64,000 bases of DNA from Cohnella fermenti (GCF_004801405.1 NZ_SSOB01000020.1:1-64000); one strand, 5' to 3'. Numbered from the stretch's first letter, positions 35,100 through 44,825 are shown. Made by a program: numbers and translations. Notes: generated from the letters alone by a model not told the origin.

Positions 35100-36020
35100 A
35101 TGGATCAGACTGCCGCCGCTGCAGCCCAGTCTACGCAGAGCACCAAGAGGAAGAGGTTCGCTCCTTACCGGCAAAACATCTCGGGTTACTTGTTTCTGGT
35201 GCCCGCCGCCGTCTTGTTTATCCTGTTCCTCTGGGTGCCGATTGTCAAAGGATTGATCTTCAGCTTCTACCACATCGACTTCGTGAACGGGGATACGTTC
35301 GTCGGATTCGACAATTACCGAACGGTGTTCCACGATCCCGAGATCGGAACGGCCGTCAAGAACACGCTGTATTACATGCTGCTCTGTCTGCTCATCGGCT
35401 TCTGGGTGCCGATTCTGTTCGCCATCGCCATCTCCGAGATCAAGCGGTTCCAAGGCGTGTTCCGGGTGGCCGCCTACTTGCCGAACGTCATTCCGGTCGT
35501 CGTGCTGTACGGCCTGTGGCGCTGGATCTACGATCCGGTCGGGCCGATCAACGCGCTGCTCGGGAAGCTCGGGGCGGACCAGATTCTCTTCATGACGGAT
35601 ACCCGCTGGTCGATGCTCTCGCTCGTCATCATGGAGACGTGGCAGCAGTTCGGCTCGGGGATGCTGATCTACCTGGCGGCCGTGCTGAGCATCCCGAAGG
35701 ATTGGTACGAGGCGGCCGAGATCGACGGAGCGGGAATCTGGGCGCGGGTGCGCCACATCACGCTGCCTTCGATCAAGAATCTCGTCATGCTGATGCTGAT
35801 CCTGCAGCTTATCGCCACGTCGCAGGGCTACCAATCGCAGCTTGCGATGCTCGACGGCGGTCCGCTGAACGCGACGCTGACGTATGGCCTCAAGATCGTT
35901 AAATATGCCTTCACCCGGCTGGAATACGGGGTGGCTTCCGCGATGGGCGTACTGATGTTCCTGGTGCTCGGCGTGCTTGCCATCATTCAATTCCGGATGT
36001 CGAATCGGGAGGGGGATTAA
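35100..36020 (+). CDS. CUT1-family carbohydrate ABC transporter permease (first)
   Basis: A 306-residue MalF/UgpA/LplB-like permease with six membrane helices. The EAA loop is YEAAEIDGAGIWARVRHITLPSI, which docks the shared ATPase (MsmX-like, encoded elsewhere). GAGGGAG lies upstream of the ATG. It forms a unit with the next permease and the binding protein. Confidence 0.9.
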   Translation: MDQTAAAAAQSTQSTKRKRFAPYRQNISGYLFLVPAAVLFILFLWVPIVKGLIFSFYHIDFVNGDTFVGFDNYRTVFHDPEIGTAVKNTLYYMLLCLLIGFWVPILFAIAISEIKRFQGVFRVAAYLPNVIPVVVLYGLWRWIYDPVGPINALLGKLGADQILFMTDTRWSMLSLVIMETWQQFGSGMLIYLAAVLSIPKDWYEAAEIDGAGIWARVRHITLPSIKNLVMLMLILQLIATSQGYQSQLAMLDGGPLNATLTYGLKIVKYAFTRLEYGVASAMGVLMFLVLGVLAIIQFRMSNREGD

Positions 36021-36021
36021 C

Positions 36022-36930
36022 TTGAGAGCAGAGAGAGCAGCAAGAGGGATCGGCAAGGCTAGAGCGGTCGAGCGGGGAATTCTGTCTGCCCACGATTATC
36101 GCCGGCCGTCCACAATGGCGGTCATGGTCGTCATGGCCGTCGTCATTCTGTTTATGGTATTCACGATGCTGTATCCGATCGGCGTCACGTTCACGAACTC
36201 GCTCAAGACGGTCGTCGAGGTCAATTCGTTCCCGCCGAAGTTCCTGCCCGCAGGGCTGGAATGGGGCAACTACAAGGAAGGCTGGCACTACATGGACCTT
36301 CCGCTGTTCCTGAAGAACACGCTGCTGCTCTTCGGGGGCAATCTGCTCGTGACGATGTTCGTGCTGGGCCTTGCTGCGTTCACGCTGTCGAAGCTGCGGC
36401 TCCCGCATCGCAAGCTGATCTACTTCTTCTTCCTCATGACGCTGTTCATTCCGCCTTCGACGTACATCGTGCCGAACTTCGTCAACCTGAAGGATCTGCA
36501 TCTGCTGAACACGTTCTGGGCGTTCTGGCTGCCGGCGGGAGCGTCGGCGTTTAATCTCCTGTTGTTGAAAAGCTTCTTCGACGCGATCAGCGACGAGATC
36601 TTCGAGGCATCGCGCATCGACGGGGCGTCCAACTGGTACGCGTTCAGCCGGATCGCGCTGCCGCTGTCGATCCCGATCGTGTCTACGCTTGCCATCTTTA
36701 TTTTCTCAGCCGCGTGGAACGATTGGTTCTGGCCGTCCCTCGTCATGCACGGGGACCCGAAGTACCCGCTCGCCACGGCGATCTACAAGAAGGTCATCCA
36801 GGCGACGGGACTGAAGCAGAACGTCAAATTCGCTATTCTGTCCATGGTGGCGCTGCCGCCGATCGTCGTGTTCCTCCTGTTCCAGAGGTTCATTCTGAGA
36901 GGGCTTCATCTGGGCGGGGTGAAGGGGTAA
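36022..36930 (+). CDS. CUT1-family carbohydrate ABC transporter permease (second)
   Basis: A 302-residue MalG/UgpE-like permease; the EAA loop is FEASRIDGASNWYAFSRIALPLS. TTG 36022 is the likely start: GGGAGGGGG lies six bases upstream and the previous gene ends at 36020. Upstream in-frame codons overlap the first permease. About six membrane segments are visible. Confidence 0.9.
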   Translation: MRAERAARGIGKARAVERGILSAHDYRRPSTMAVMVVMAVVILFMVFTMLYPIGVTFTNSLKTVVEVNSFPPKFLPAGLEWGNYKEGWHYMDLPLFLKNTLLLFGGNLLVTMFVLGLAAFTLSKLRLPHRKLIYFFFLMTLFIPPSTYIVPNFVNLKDLHLLNTFWAFWLPAGASAFNLLLLKSFFDAISDEIFEASRIDGASNWYAFSRIALPLSIPIVSTLAIFIFSAAWNDWFWPSLVMHGDPKYPLATAIYKKVIQATGLKQNVKFAILSMVALPPIVVFLLFQRFILRGLHLGGVKG

Positions 36931-37086
36931 TGCCTGCAGGGAAGGGATACGAAGCGGGAGAGACGGCCGCAGCCGGAATCGTAATCCTGCACACGATCGG
37001 AATAAGAATACACATCGCCATTCGGAAAGCCTCTCCCTTATGATGAGGGCGTAGCACAAAATTCCATATGGATAAGGGGAATACAA

Positions 37087-38547
37087 ATGCAGAAGAAGCA
37101 GAAGTGGTCCGCTATGTTGCTCAGCCTGGCCATGGTAAGCGTCGTTGCTGCCGCATGCGGCGGCAACAACAATAACGGCGCGGCAAGCCCGTCCGCAAGC
37201 AGCCCGGCTTCGGAGAGCCCGTCTCCTTCGCCCTCCGAATCGTCCCCTGCCGCTTCCAGCGAAGCGCCGGCAGAGAAGGTAACGATCAAGATCTACTATC
37301 CGACGGCAGACAAGACCGAGCTTCGCGCTCTGGAAGACGACAAGATCAAACGCTTCACCGAGAAGTACCCGAACGTGACGGTCGTTCCGGACGACTGGCA
37401 GTACAATGTCAACGAGATCGGCATCAAGATGGCGGCGAACGAAGCGCCGACCTTCTTCAACACCTTCGCGACGGAAGCGAAGATGCTCGTCGAGAAGGGC
37501 TGGGCGGCCGACATCACCGAGCTGTGGAACAACTACGAATACAAGGACCAGATCAACCCGGTGCTGCAGAGCCAGTTCAACCTCGACGGCAAGGTGTACG
37601 GCGTGACGCAGAAGGGCTATGTCACGACGACGATGGTCAACAAGAAGATGCTCGACGAGAAGGGAGTCGCGCTTCCGTCCTATGACTGGACGTGGGAAGA
37701 CATGCTGAATACGGCGAAGGCGGTCGCCGATCCGAAGAAGGGAATCGCGGGCATCGCGCCGATGGGCAAGGGCAACGAAGCCGGCTGGAACTGGACGAAC
37801 TTCCTGTTCGAAGCGGGCGGCGACATTCAGACCATCGCGGACGGCAAGGTGACATCGGCGTTCAACTCCGAAGCGGGCGTCAAGGCGCTCGACTTCTACA
37901 AGAGGCTGCGTTGGGAAGCGAACGCGATCCCGCAGGACTGGGCGCTCGACTGGGGCGCGGCGACCGGCGCCTTCGCGCAAGGACGCGCGGCAATGGTTAT
38001 CGCCGGCGCCGAAGGGCCGCTGCAGCAAGCGCTGCAAGCCGGCTACACGCCGGATGATCTGAAGGTGTACCCGATGCCTGCGGCGGAAGCGGGCGGCAAG
38101 CACACCGGGGTGCTCGGCGGCGATTACCTCGTCATCAACCCGAACGCTTCGCCGGGCGAACAGAAGGCGGCCTTCGACTATATTACGTTCGACTACTTCT
38201 CCGACAGCTACCTGGTGTCGCTCGAGAAGAACATTCAAGACTTCCAGGCCGAAGGCAAGTACTTCGTGCCGGCCCACCTTGACTACTACAAGGCCGACTC
38301 CGAGTACGGCAAGAAGGTGCAAGCGATTCTCGCGAAGTACGACAACGTCTACAAGTACGACGACGCGTCGAACGCGCTGCTCGACGGCAAGCCGGAGGCG
38401 CAGTACAGCACGCAGGACTTCTACGGCACGATGACGACGCTGATCCAAGAGGCGTTCACGAAGAAGGGCACCGACTCCGCGAAGCAGCTCGACATCGGCG
38501 CGAAGTCGATGCAAGAGAAGTTCTACGACGCGATCAAGGTTCAGTAA
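37087..38547 (+). CDS. Extracellular sugar-binding lipoprotein 1
   Basis: A 486-residue family 1 solute-binding protein. A lipoprotein signal ends at AAACGG with Cys24, followed by an Asn- then Ser/Pro/Ala-rich linker (about 26-60) before the binding domain. It should feed the two permeases before it. The stop codon lies inside the first unit of a 20-bp tandem repeat that runs into the 3' region. Confidence 0.92.
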   Translation: MQKKQKWSAMLLSLAMVSVVAAACGGNNNNGAASPSASSPASESPSPSPSESSPAASSEAPAEKVTIKIYYPTADKTELRALEDDKIKRFTEKYPNVTVVPDDWQYNVNEIGIKMAANEAPTFFNTFATEAKMLVEKGWAADITELWNNYEYKDQINPVLQSQFNLDGKVYGVTQKGYVTTTMVNKKMLDEKGVALPSYDWTWEDMLNTAKAVADPKKGIAGIAPMGKGNEAGWNWTNFLFEAGGDIQTIADGKVTSAFNSEAGVKALDFYKRLRWEANAIPQDWALDWGAATGAFAQGRAAMVIAGAEGPLQQALQAGYTPDDLKVYPMPAAEAGGKHTGVLGGDYLVINPNASPGEQKAAFDYITFDYFSDSYLVSLEKNIQDFQAEGKYFVPAHLDYYKADSEYGKKVQAILAKYDNVYKYDDASNALLDGKPEAQYSTQDFYGTMTTLIQEAFTKKGTDSAKQLDIGAKSMQEKFYDAIKVQ

Positions 38548-38620
38548 GCAGCGGTTAGGTTCAGTAAGCGGCGGTTAGGTTCAGTAAGCAGCGATTAGGG
38601 TTTAGCTAAGAAGCGGCTAG
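38541..38620 (+). repeat. 20-bp tandem repeat spanning the stop codon
   Basis: TCAGTAAGCAGCGGTTAGGT is repeated at 38541, 38561 and 38581, with a decayed fourth copy at about 38601. The first unit contains the last codon and TAA stop of the binding-protein gene, so the 3' end of the gene has been copied outward. Confidence 0.85.
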
Positions 38621-38629
38621 GCTCAGCAA

Positions 38630-38674
38630 GGGGGCTGTCCCAGAAGTCATAAAATTGACTTTGGGATGGCCCCC
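38630..38674. terminator. Long terminator-like hairpin between convergent genes
   Basis: GGGGGCTGTCCCAGAAGTCA pairs with TGACTTTGGGATGGCCCCC around a short AT loop, giving about 18 pairs. It would stop the rightward transporter operon; there is no long T-run, only TGCTTC. Similar ends are known on some IS elements, but no transposase is near. Confidence 0.7.
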
Positions 38675-38715
38675 TGCTTCATGCAATGGGGATACGAGCC
38701 GCGAAATGCGCGAAT

Positions 38716-38846
38716 GTAGTCGGAATTTCGTGCTTGTTCGCTCGCTTTGGGCGCAGACCGGGAGATGTAGTCGGAATTTCGTGCTTATTCGCTCGTTTTG
38801 GCTGAAGGCCGGAAAATATAGTCGGAATTTCGTGCTTATTCGCTCG
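38716..38846 (-). repeat. Three 51-bp-spaced copies of a 29-bp repeat
   Basis: TAGTCGGAATTTCGTGCTT followed by RTTCGCTCG occurs with starts at 38716, 38767 and 38818, exactly 51 bp apart. Each copy contains the near-palindrome CGGAATTTCG. It lies just after the hairpin, in the convergent gap. The linkers are only loosely similar. Confidence 0.9.
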
Positions 38847-38915
38847 ATCCGGCCGGAGGGTCGCGAGGGAGCTTTCCGGTCCGAGCCGACACAGCTCCTG
38901 CCCGCCGCCGCCCGC

Positions 38916-40685
38916 CTACAGCGGAATCTCGATCGCCACCGTTGTTCCCCAATTCGGCTTGCTCCGAACGGACAGGCCGTATTCCTCCCCGTACGTCAGC
39001 TTGATGCGCCGGTTCGTGTTGGCCAGGCCGATGTGATCGGCCGGCTCCGTGTCCGTTCGCAGCATCGCTTCCACCTGCCTCAGGCGCAGTTCGTCCATGC
39101 CGACGCCGTTGTCGATGACGGCGATGCGCAGCCGGTCCGGCAGCCGCACGATTTTGATCTTGATGCGGCTTCGCCCTTCCTTCACCTTGATGCCGTGATA
39201 GATGCTGTTCTCCACCAGCGGCTGCAGCATCAGCTTCGGCATGCCGTACCGCTGAATTGCCTCGGGATCGTAATCCCATATCGCGTCGAATTTGTCGTTG
39301 TACCTGACTTTCTGAATGTCCAGATAGCTCTTCGTGTAGTCGATCTCCTTGCCCAGCGACACGATCTGATCCGGCCCGCTCAGCGAATACTTGAGCAGGT
39401 CCGACAGGTTCTCCAGCATGTCGTTCACTTCGTTGTGCCTGCCGGCGAGGCCGACGACCTTCCAGTTGATCGTCTCCAGCGTGTTGAACAGGAAGTGCGG
39501 GTTCATCTGCGCCTGCAAGGCCGTCAGCTCGAGCGCCTGAAGCCGGTACTTCTTCTCGGACAACTGCACCTGCAAGTAATTGCGCTCGATGAAGTTCTGG
39601 ATCAGCCGCTGGGTAATGAAGCGATATTCGTCCACTCGCTTCGTCGTCGGCAGCTTCGGCATCGGCATGCCGCGTTCCGCGCTGTGGATAATGGCGATCA
39701 TGGTGCGGATGTGCCGGACGTTCTTCCTCGTCAGCCAGTAGGACAGGGCGAGGCCGAGCAGCAGCGACAGCAGCACGCACAGAGCGGTAAAGATGCTGAG
39801 CTGCTGCGCGATGGGATTGTCCGACCAGCGCGTCGGCGCCACCGAATAAATGCGCCATCCGAACGGGTTGGAGGAGGCGGCCGGCATGGTGACCTGGTAG
39901 CTCCGCTCTCCCGACTTCAGGACGAACGGGGAGGACGCAGCGGCGATCTTCGCCAGCGCGGCATCATCCAAGGGAGCCAAGGAAGGGCTCTGCAGCACAA
40001 CCCGGCCGCGTTCGTCCACGATGACGATAGCCTGGCTGGGATAGCCAGTCGTCTGGCCAAGCTGCGCCTCCAGACTGTCCGCATAGAGGTTCAGGGCGAT
40101 GACGCCGATGGGCTCGGCGCTGAAGACGGAATACACATTCTGATAGAAGGTAATGACCGGCATCGCTTCCTGGAACGAATAGGGGCGGACGAAGCGCCGC
40201 TCGGTTCGGATGCCGCCAACCCGGTTCTCTTCTTGGACGTCGGCCCCCTCCATCCATCCGGCGTCGTAGAAGCCCTCGAACTTGACGATTCCGGTGCCGC
40301 TTGCGAGAAATTGATCGTTCGGGTTGCGAACGTAGACATAAATCGATTGCACGAACGAATTGGCATAGGCGGCGACGTTCAGATCGTTCTGCGCGGCTTC
40401 GAGCAAACGAAGGTTCTCGAGCGTGATTCGCTGCGTCCGCAGGATCTCCTCCAGCCGGTAGAGAACGTCGGCATTGCCGAATTGCAGCTTAAGCGAGTTC
40501 GTCTCGTTGTAGATCGTGTCCAGGTTGCGGTCGATCTGGTTGAACACCTGCAGGTTCGCCCGATTCCGTTCCCCCTGAAGGTACTGGCGGGTCATGATCA
40601 GGCTGAGCGTGCCGAGAATGACGATCGGGATCAGCAGCGGGACGATGAACAGGAGCAGGTTTTTGAGGAAAAATTTATTTCTCAT
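38916..40685 (-). CDS. YesM-type sensor histidine kinase 2
   Basis: A 589-residue membrane sensor kinase with TM1 at about residues 9-30, an extracellular sensor to about 285, TM2 near 290-312, then HAMP and His_kinase: the acceptor His is in QMNPHFLFNTLETINW, with a GHKL ATPase (PLVENSIYHG; DNGVGMDE) at the C-terminus. The order is reversed compared with locus 1: the response regulator gene precedes it and overlaps by 11 bp. It likely senses the substrate of the divergent binding protein and transporter at 41702. Confidence 0.92.
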   Translation of the reverse strand: MRNKFFLKNLLLFIVPLLIPIVILGTLSLIMTRQYLQGERNRANLQVFNQIDRNLDTIYNETNSLKLQFGNADVLYRLEEILRTQRITLENLRLLEAAQNDLNVAAYANSFVQSIYVYVRNPNDQFLASGTGIVKFEGFYDAGWMEGADVQEENRVGGIRTERRFVRPYSFQEAMPVITFYQNVYSVFSAEPIGVIALNLYADSLEAQLGQTTGYPSQAIVIVDERGRVVLQSPSLAPLDDAALAKIAAASSPFVLKSGERSYQVTMPAASSNPFGWRIYSVAPTRWSDNPIAQQLSIFTALCVLLSLLLGLALSYWLTRKNVRHIRTMIAIIHSAERGMPMPKLPTTKRVDEYRFITQRLIQNFIERNYLQVQLSEKKYRLQALELTALQAQMNPHFLFNTLETINWKVVGLAGRHNEVNDMLENLSDLLKYSLSGPDQIVSLGKEIDYTKSYLDIQKVRYNDKFDAIWDYDPEAIQRYGMPKLMLQPLVENSIYHGIKVKEGRSRIKIKIVRLPDRLRIAVIDNGVGMDELRLRQVEAMLRTDTEPADHIGLANTNRRIKLTYGEEYGLSVRSKPNWGTTVAIEIPL

Positions 40686-41442
40686 AACGTCCTGTCGCCG
40701 GAAGCTTGCTGTTGCGGAATTCTCGCGGACTGACTCCGTAATACTTCTTGAAGGTGCGGGTGAAGTTCTTCGCTTGGGAATAGCCGACCCGCTCGCTGAC
40801 CTCGTACGTCTTGAACCGGATGTCCTTCAGCAGCTCCGCCGCCTTGGCCATCTTGACCTCGACGAGGTAATGGGAGAAGTGCTGGCCCGTCTTGTCCCGG
40901 AAGTACTTGCTGACGTAATACGGGTTCATGTGAATCCGGGAAGCGGCTTCCTCCAGCGTCGCAGTCGCGTAATTCTGCTCCACGTAGTCCTTGATGGCCG
41001 CGATCACCTTCTCGCTGAAGGTTGCGGCTTCTTCGGCTTGCCCGGCCTCGCCGCCTTCCGCTCCGGCCTTGTCGAGCTCCAGCTTGAGCTGGGAGAACGT
41101 CTCGAACAATTCCTTATACTTCGTCGGCTTGACGATGTAGCCTCTCACCTCGTAGCTCATCGCCTGCTTGGCGATCTCGAAGTCCTTGTATCCGCTAAGC
41201 AGGATGATCTTCGACTTGATGCCGCGGCGATACAATTCGCCCGCAACCTCCAGCCCGGTCATGATCGGCATCCGGATGTCGCACAGCAGCGCATCGAACG
41301 GATGGGACAGCATATAATCGAGAGCCTTCCGGCCGTTGTCGAATTGAGCCGCGATCTCGAAGCCAATCTCATGCCACGGGAAATAATGCGATAACCCGTT
41401 GCGGATCTCCGCTTCGTCGTCGACCAGTACCAGCTTGTACAT
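40675..41442 (-). CDS. YesN-type AraC response regulator 2
   Basis: A 255-residue compact regulator: receiver domain with Asp55 in LLCDIRMPIM, and a C-terminal AraC domain (LEEAASRIHMNPYYVSKYFRDKTGQHF; YEVSERVGYSQAKNFTRTFKKYYGVSP). It is much shorter than YesN 1, lacking the middle domain. ATG 41442 follows GGGAGGG; the in-frame upstream extension has no homology. Divergent from the ABC transporter at 41702, its likely target. Confidence 0.92.
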   Translation of the reverse strand: MYKLVLVDDEAEIRNGLSHYFPWHEIGFEIAAQFDNGRKALDYMLSHPFDALLCDIRMPIMTGLEVAGELYRRGIKSKIILLSGYKDFEIAKQAMSYEVRGYIVKPTKYKELFETFSQLKLELDKAGAEGGEAGQAEEAATFSEKVIAAIKDYVEQNYATATLEEAASRIHMNPYYVSKYFRDKTGQHFSHYLVEVKMAKAAELLKDIRFKTYEVSERVGYSQAKNFTRTFKKYYGVSPREFRNSKLPATGRYEK

Positions 41443-41650
41443 TGCGCGTCCCTCCCGATGGTGCGTCTTCTTCTCGACTATATATTTTCGCATCTGATCA
41501 CACAAGGCCGCACCCGATACCCTGCAAATCCGGAGAACAATTCGCAAATAAGGATACCCTGTTCCATAAACGGCACAAATTCGGACACCAAATCGCAGTT
41601 GGCCGTCCTATCGCTCCGCAGAGAAGGAAGCGTATAGTTAGGATAGCAAC

Positions 41651-41664
41651 GGGAAAGCGCTTTA
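41651..41664 (+). promoter_or_regulatory. cre-like CcpA site ahead of the second sugar transporter
   Basis: GGGAAAGCGCTTTATC contains the palindromic core AAAGCGCTTT of Bacillus cre sites. It lies 40 bp before the ATG of the binding protein and just downstream of TATAGT (41633-41638), a position that would give catabolite repression. Confidence 0.7.
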
Positions 41665-41701
41665 TCAAACGAATGTGCAGAGTTGAAGGGGGAGCCTATC
41701 G

Positions 41702-43030
41702 ATGAGGCAGATAACAAAATGGGGCAAAGCGCTCGGGATCGGCGTGTTGGCCGGTTCCGTGCTGGCGGGCTGCGCAGCGAACGAAGACGGAGGGAATGCG
41801 GCGAACGGCTCGGGGAACGGCACGGCGAGCGACGGAGAGACGAAGAACGTCACCTTGCGGTTCTCCTGGTGGGGATCGGAAGCCCGACATAAAGCGGTTC
41901 TGGAAGCGATCGATCTGTATATGGAGCAAAATCCGAATGTGACCATCGAGCCCGAGTACGGCGGCTTCGACGGTTATTATCAGAAGCTCGTCACGCAATT
42001 ATCCGGCCATACCGCTCCGGACCTGACGCCGCTGTCGGCCGACTGGATCGACGATATCGCCGTCAAGGGCAACCTCGTGCTCGACTTGTATACGCTCAAG
42101 GATCAAATCAACCTGGAGGCGTTCGATCAATCGTTCCTCGAGAAGTATGTCGTCTACGACGGCAAGATGATCGGCCTTCCGATGGGGGTCAACGGAATGG
42201 TGACCGCCTACAACAAGGACTTCCTGCAGAAGTACGGCATTCCGGAGGATACGCAGTGGGATTGGAACACGATTCACGATATCGGCCAGCAGGTGCATCA
42301 GCAGGATTCTTCGGTCTACCTGCTCGGCACGCTCGACTTCCGCACGTTCCTGCAGCCGTACATGTCGCAGAAGACCGGCAATCAGTGGATCAACGACGAC
42401 AAGACGATCGGGTTCACGGAAGCCGATCTGACCGAAGCGTTCGCCTATTACAAGTCCTTGTTCGACGACGGCGTCATGCAGCCGGCCGCGGAGAGCAGCC
42501 TGTACTCCGAACCGGCCAAGAACGTTCTGTTCCAGAAGGGCGGCATCGGTCTCGCCTTCTCGCTGGCCTCCGCGCTTCCGCAGATGAAGACGTACGTGCC
42601 TTCGCTGGATGTGGCCTCGTATCCGATTGCGGCCGACGCCAAGACGTCGGGCGTGCTCGTCGTGCCGGCGAATCCGCTGGCGATCAACAAGGATACGAAG
42701 TACCCGGAGGAAGCGGCCAAGTTCGCGAGCTGGCTGCTTACCGCCCCGGAATCGGCGGCCATTCTTCGCGACAACTTCAGCGTGCCGCCGGCAGCGGCCA
42801 ACGCGCAATCGCTGGCCGATCAGAACCTGATCGATCCGACCGTTGCCAAGGCGGTCCAGACGGCGCTGCAAGATCCCGGCGATCCGATCAACGGCGTCAG
42901 CAACAACCAGGAGATTGCCAAGCTGGTCAACGATTACATGCAGCAGGTTGCCTTCGGCCAATCCGCACCCGACAAGGCGGCCAAGGAACTGATCGAGCGG
43001 ATGAAGGACAAACTCGCAAGCCTGCAGTAA
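41702..43030 (+). CDS. Extracellular sugar-binding lipoprotein 2
   Basis: A 442-residue family 1 solute-binding lipoprotein; the lipobox LAGC gives Cys24, followed by a Gly/Asn/Ser linker. First gene of a binding protein-permease-permease-sulfatase run. GGGGGAG precedes the ATG. The nearby sulfatase and GH31 glucosidase suggest the ligand is an oligosaccharide, possibly sulfated. Confidence 0.92.
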   Translation: MRQITKWGKALGIGVLAGSVLAGCAANEDGGNAANGSGNGTASDGETKNVTLRFSWWGSEARHKAVLEAIDLYMEQNPNVTIEPEYGGFDGYYQKLVTQLSGHTAPDLTPLSADWIDDIAVKGNLVLDLYTLKDQINLEAFDQSFLEKYVVYDGKMIGLPMGVNGMVTAYNKDFLQKYGIPEDTQWDWNTIHDIGQQVHQQDSSVYLLGTLDFRTFLQPYMSQKTGNQWINDDKTIGFTEADLTEAFAYYKSLFDDGVMQPAAESSLYSEPAKNVLFQKGGIGLAFSLASALPQMKTYVPSLDVASYPIAADAKTSGVLVVPANPLAINKDTKYPEEAAKFASWLLTAPESAAILRDNFSVPPAAANAQSLADQNLIDPTVAKAVQTALQDPGDPINGVSNNQEIAKLVNDYMQQVAFGQSAPDKAAKELIERMKDKLASLQ

Positions 43031-43044
43031 AGAGGGGATAAGGC

Positions 43045-43995
43045 ATGAGCAAGCAAGCGGCAACCGCGACGACCATGACAACGAAGCTCATGAGCTCCTC
43101 GCGTTCCCGGAAGCGGAGCCGACAATATGTCGGCCTGCTTTACATCAGTCCATGGCTGATCGGATTCCTCGTCCTGACGCTGTTTCCGTTCATCATGTCG
43201 TTCTACTATTCGTTTACCGACTACAGCATGATCAAAGCTCCCGCGTTCGTCGGCCTGGCGAACTATATCGATATTTTCACCAAGAATCCGGACTTCGCCA
43301 ACTCGCTTAAGGTCACGTTCCTGTACGTCCTGATGGCCGTGCCCGGCAAGCTGCTGTTCGCTCTGCTGATGGCGCTTGCGCTTAATATCGGCATTCGGGG
43401 CATCGGCGTGTTCCGCACGATCTACTACATCCCGTCCATTCTGGGCGGAAGCATCGCCGTGTCGGTGCTGTGGCGGTTCCTGTTCACGCGGGAAGGGCTC
43501 GTCAACACGCTGCTCGGTTACGTCTCGCTCGGTCCGGTCGATTGGCTCGGCAGCCCGAAGCTGGCCCTGTTCACGATCTCGCTGCTGCCGATCTGGGAGT
43601 TCGGCTCGTCGATGGTGCTGTTCCTGGCCGGGCTCAAGCAGGTGCCGAAGGAGCTGTACGAGGCGGCGCGGGTGGACGGAGCTTCGCGGGTTCGCACCTT
43701 CTTCCGCGTGACGCTGCCGCTGCTGTCGCCGGTCATTCTGTTTAACCTGATCATGCAGATGATCAATGCGTTCCAGCAGTTTACCGCGGCGTTCGTCATT
43801 ACCGGAGGCGGCCCGGTCAAGTCGACGAACCTGTACGGGCTGCTGATGTACGAGAATGCGTTCCATTACTTCAAGATGGGCTACGCTTCGGCTCTGTCCT
43901 GGATCTTGTTCATTATCATTATGGCGTTCACGTTCGTGCTGTTCAGAACCTCGGATCGGTGGACGCATTACGAAGACGGGGGGGACGGCCGATGA
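43045..43995 (+). CDS. CUT1-family carbohydrate ABC transporter permease (third)
   Basis: A 316-residue MalF-like permease with a basic N-terminus (SSSRSRKRSRQ) before the first helix and the EAA loop YEAARVDGASRVRTFFRVTLPLLSP. The stop overlaps the next start by ATGA. It belongs with the preceding binding protein. Confidence 0.91.
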   Translation: MSKQAATATTMTTKLMSSSRSRKRSRQYVGLLYISPWLIGFLVLTLFPFIMSFYYSFTDYSMIKAPAFVGLANYIDIFTKNPDFANSLKVTFLYVLMAVPGKLLFALLMALALNIGIRGIGVFRTIYYIPSILGGSIAVSVLWRFLFTREGLVNTLLGYVSLGPVDWLGSPKLALFTISLLPIWEFGSSMVLFLAGLKQVPKELYEAARVDGASRVRTFFRVTLPLLSPVILFNLIMQMINAFQQFTAAFVITGGGPVKSTNLYGLLMYENAFHYFKMGYASALSWILFIIIMAFTFVLFRTSDRWTHYEDGGDGR

Positions 43996-44825
43996 CCGCA
44001 GGAAGAAGCTGGCCGGCAACGCTGTTCCTGTCGCTGTTCGGACTGGCGTTTATTTATCCGCTGCTGTGGCTTGTCGCCGCTTCGCTTAAGCCGAACGCGG
44101 ACGTGTTCACGACGATCGGCCTGATCCCGTCGCATATCGAGTGGAGCTCTTACAAGCAAGGCTGGGTGGGCATCGGCCGGGTGACGTTCACCCAATTCTT
44201 CCTCAACACCGTCAAGCTGGTCGTCCCGGTCGTGGCGCTGACCGCCCTGTCGAGTGCGGTCGTCGCCTACGGCTTCGCCCGATTCCGCTTCCCGCTCAAG
44301 AAGACGCTGTTCTCGCTTATGATCGCGACGCTGATGCTGCCGGATGCGGTCATCATGATCCCGCGCTATATTCTGTACCGGAACTTCGGCTGGCTGAATT
44401 CGTACTGGCCGTTCTATATCCCGGCGCTGCTGGCGGTTCACGCCTTCTTCATCTTCCTGCTTGTCCAATTCTTTCGGGGCATTCCCCGCGAGCTTGACGA
44501 AGCGGCGGAGATCGACGGCTGCGGCAGCTTCCGGACCTTGACGAGAGTGCTGCTGCCGCTGTGCGTTCCGGCCCTGATCTCCGTCTGCATCTTCCAGTTC
44601 ATCTGGACGTGGAACGAGTTCTTCAACACGCTGATCTACATCAACAGCGTCTCCAAGTTCCCGGTGGCGCTCGGCCTGCGCATGGTGCTCGACAATGAAG
44701 GCGCGGTGAACTGGAACCAGGTGCTGGCGATGTGCGTCGTGACGATCGTTCCCTGCGTCGCCGTCTTCTTCGCGGCGCAGAAGCACTTCGTGGAAGGCAT
44801 CGCCACCACCGGCCTGAAGGGCTGA
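43992..44825 (+). CDS. CUT1-family carbohydrate ABC transporter permease (fourth)
   Basis: A 277-residue MalG-like permease starting at ATG 43992, overlapping the previous stop. The EAA loop is LDEAAEIDGCGSFRTLTRVLLPLC. About six membrane helices are visible. No ATPase gene is in this operon, so it presumably uses a shared MsmX-type ATPase. Confidence 0.91.
   Translation: MTAGRSWPATLFLSLFGLAFIYPLLWLVAASLKPNADVFTTIGLIPSHIEWSSYKQGWVGIGRVTFTQFFLNTVKLVVPVVALTALSSAVVAYGFARFRFPLKKTLFSLMIATLMLPDAVIMIPRYILYRNFGWLNSYWPFYIPALLAVHAFFIFLLVQFFRGIPRELDEAAEIDGCGSFRTLTRVLLPLCVPALISVCIFQFIWTWNEFFNTLIYINSVSKFPVALGLRMVLDNEGAVNWNQVLAMCVVTIVPCVAVFFAAQKHFVEGIATTGLKG

Noticed and set aside
38630-38674. End of an IS1182-like element
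   Set aside because: The sequence resembles some IS ends, but there is no transposase, no second end and no target duplication; a terminator explains it.
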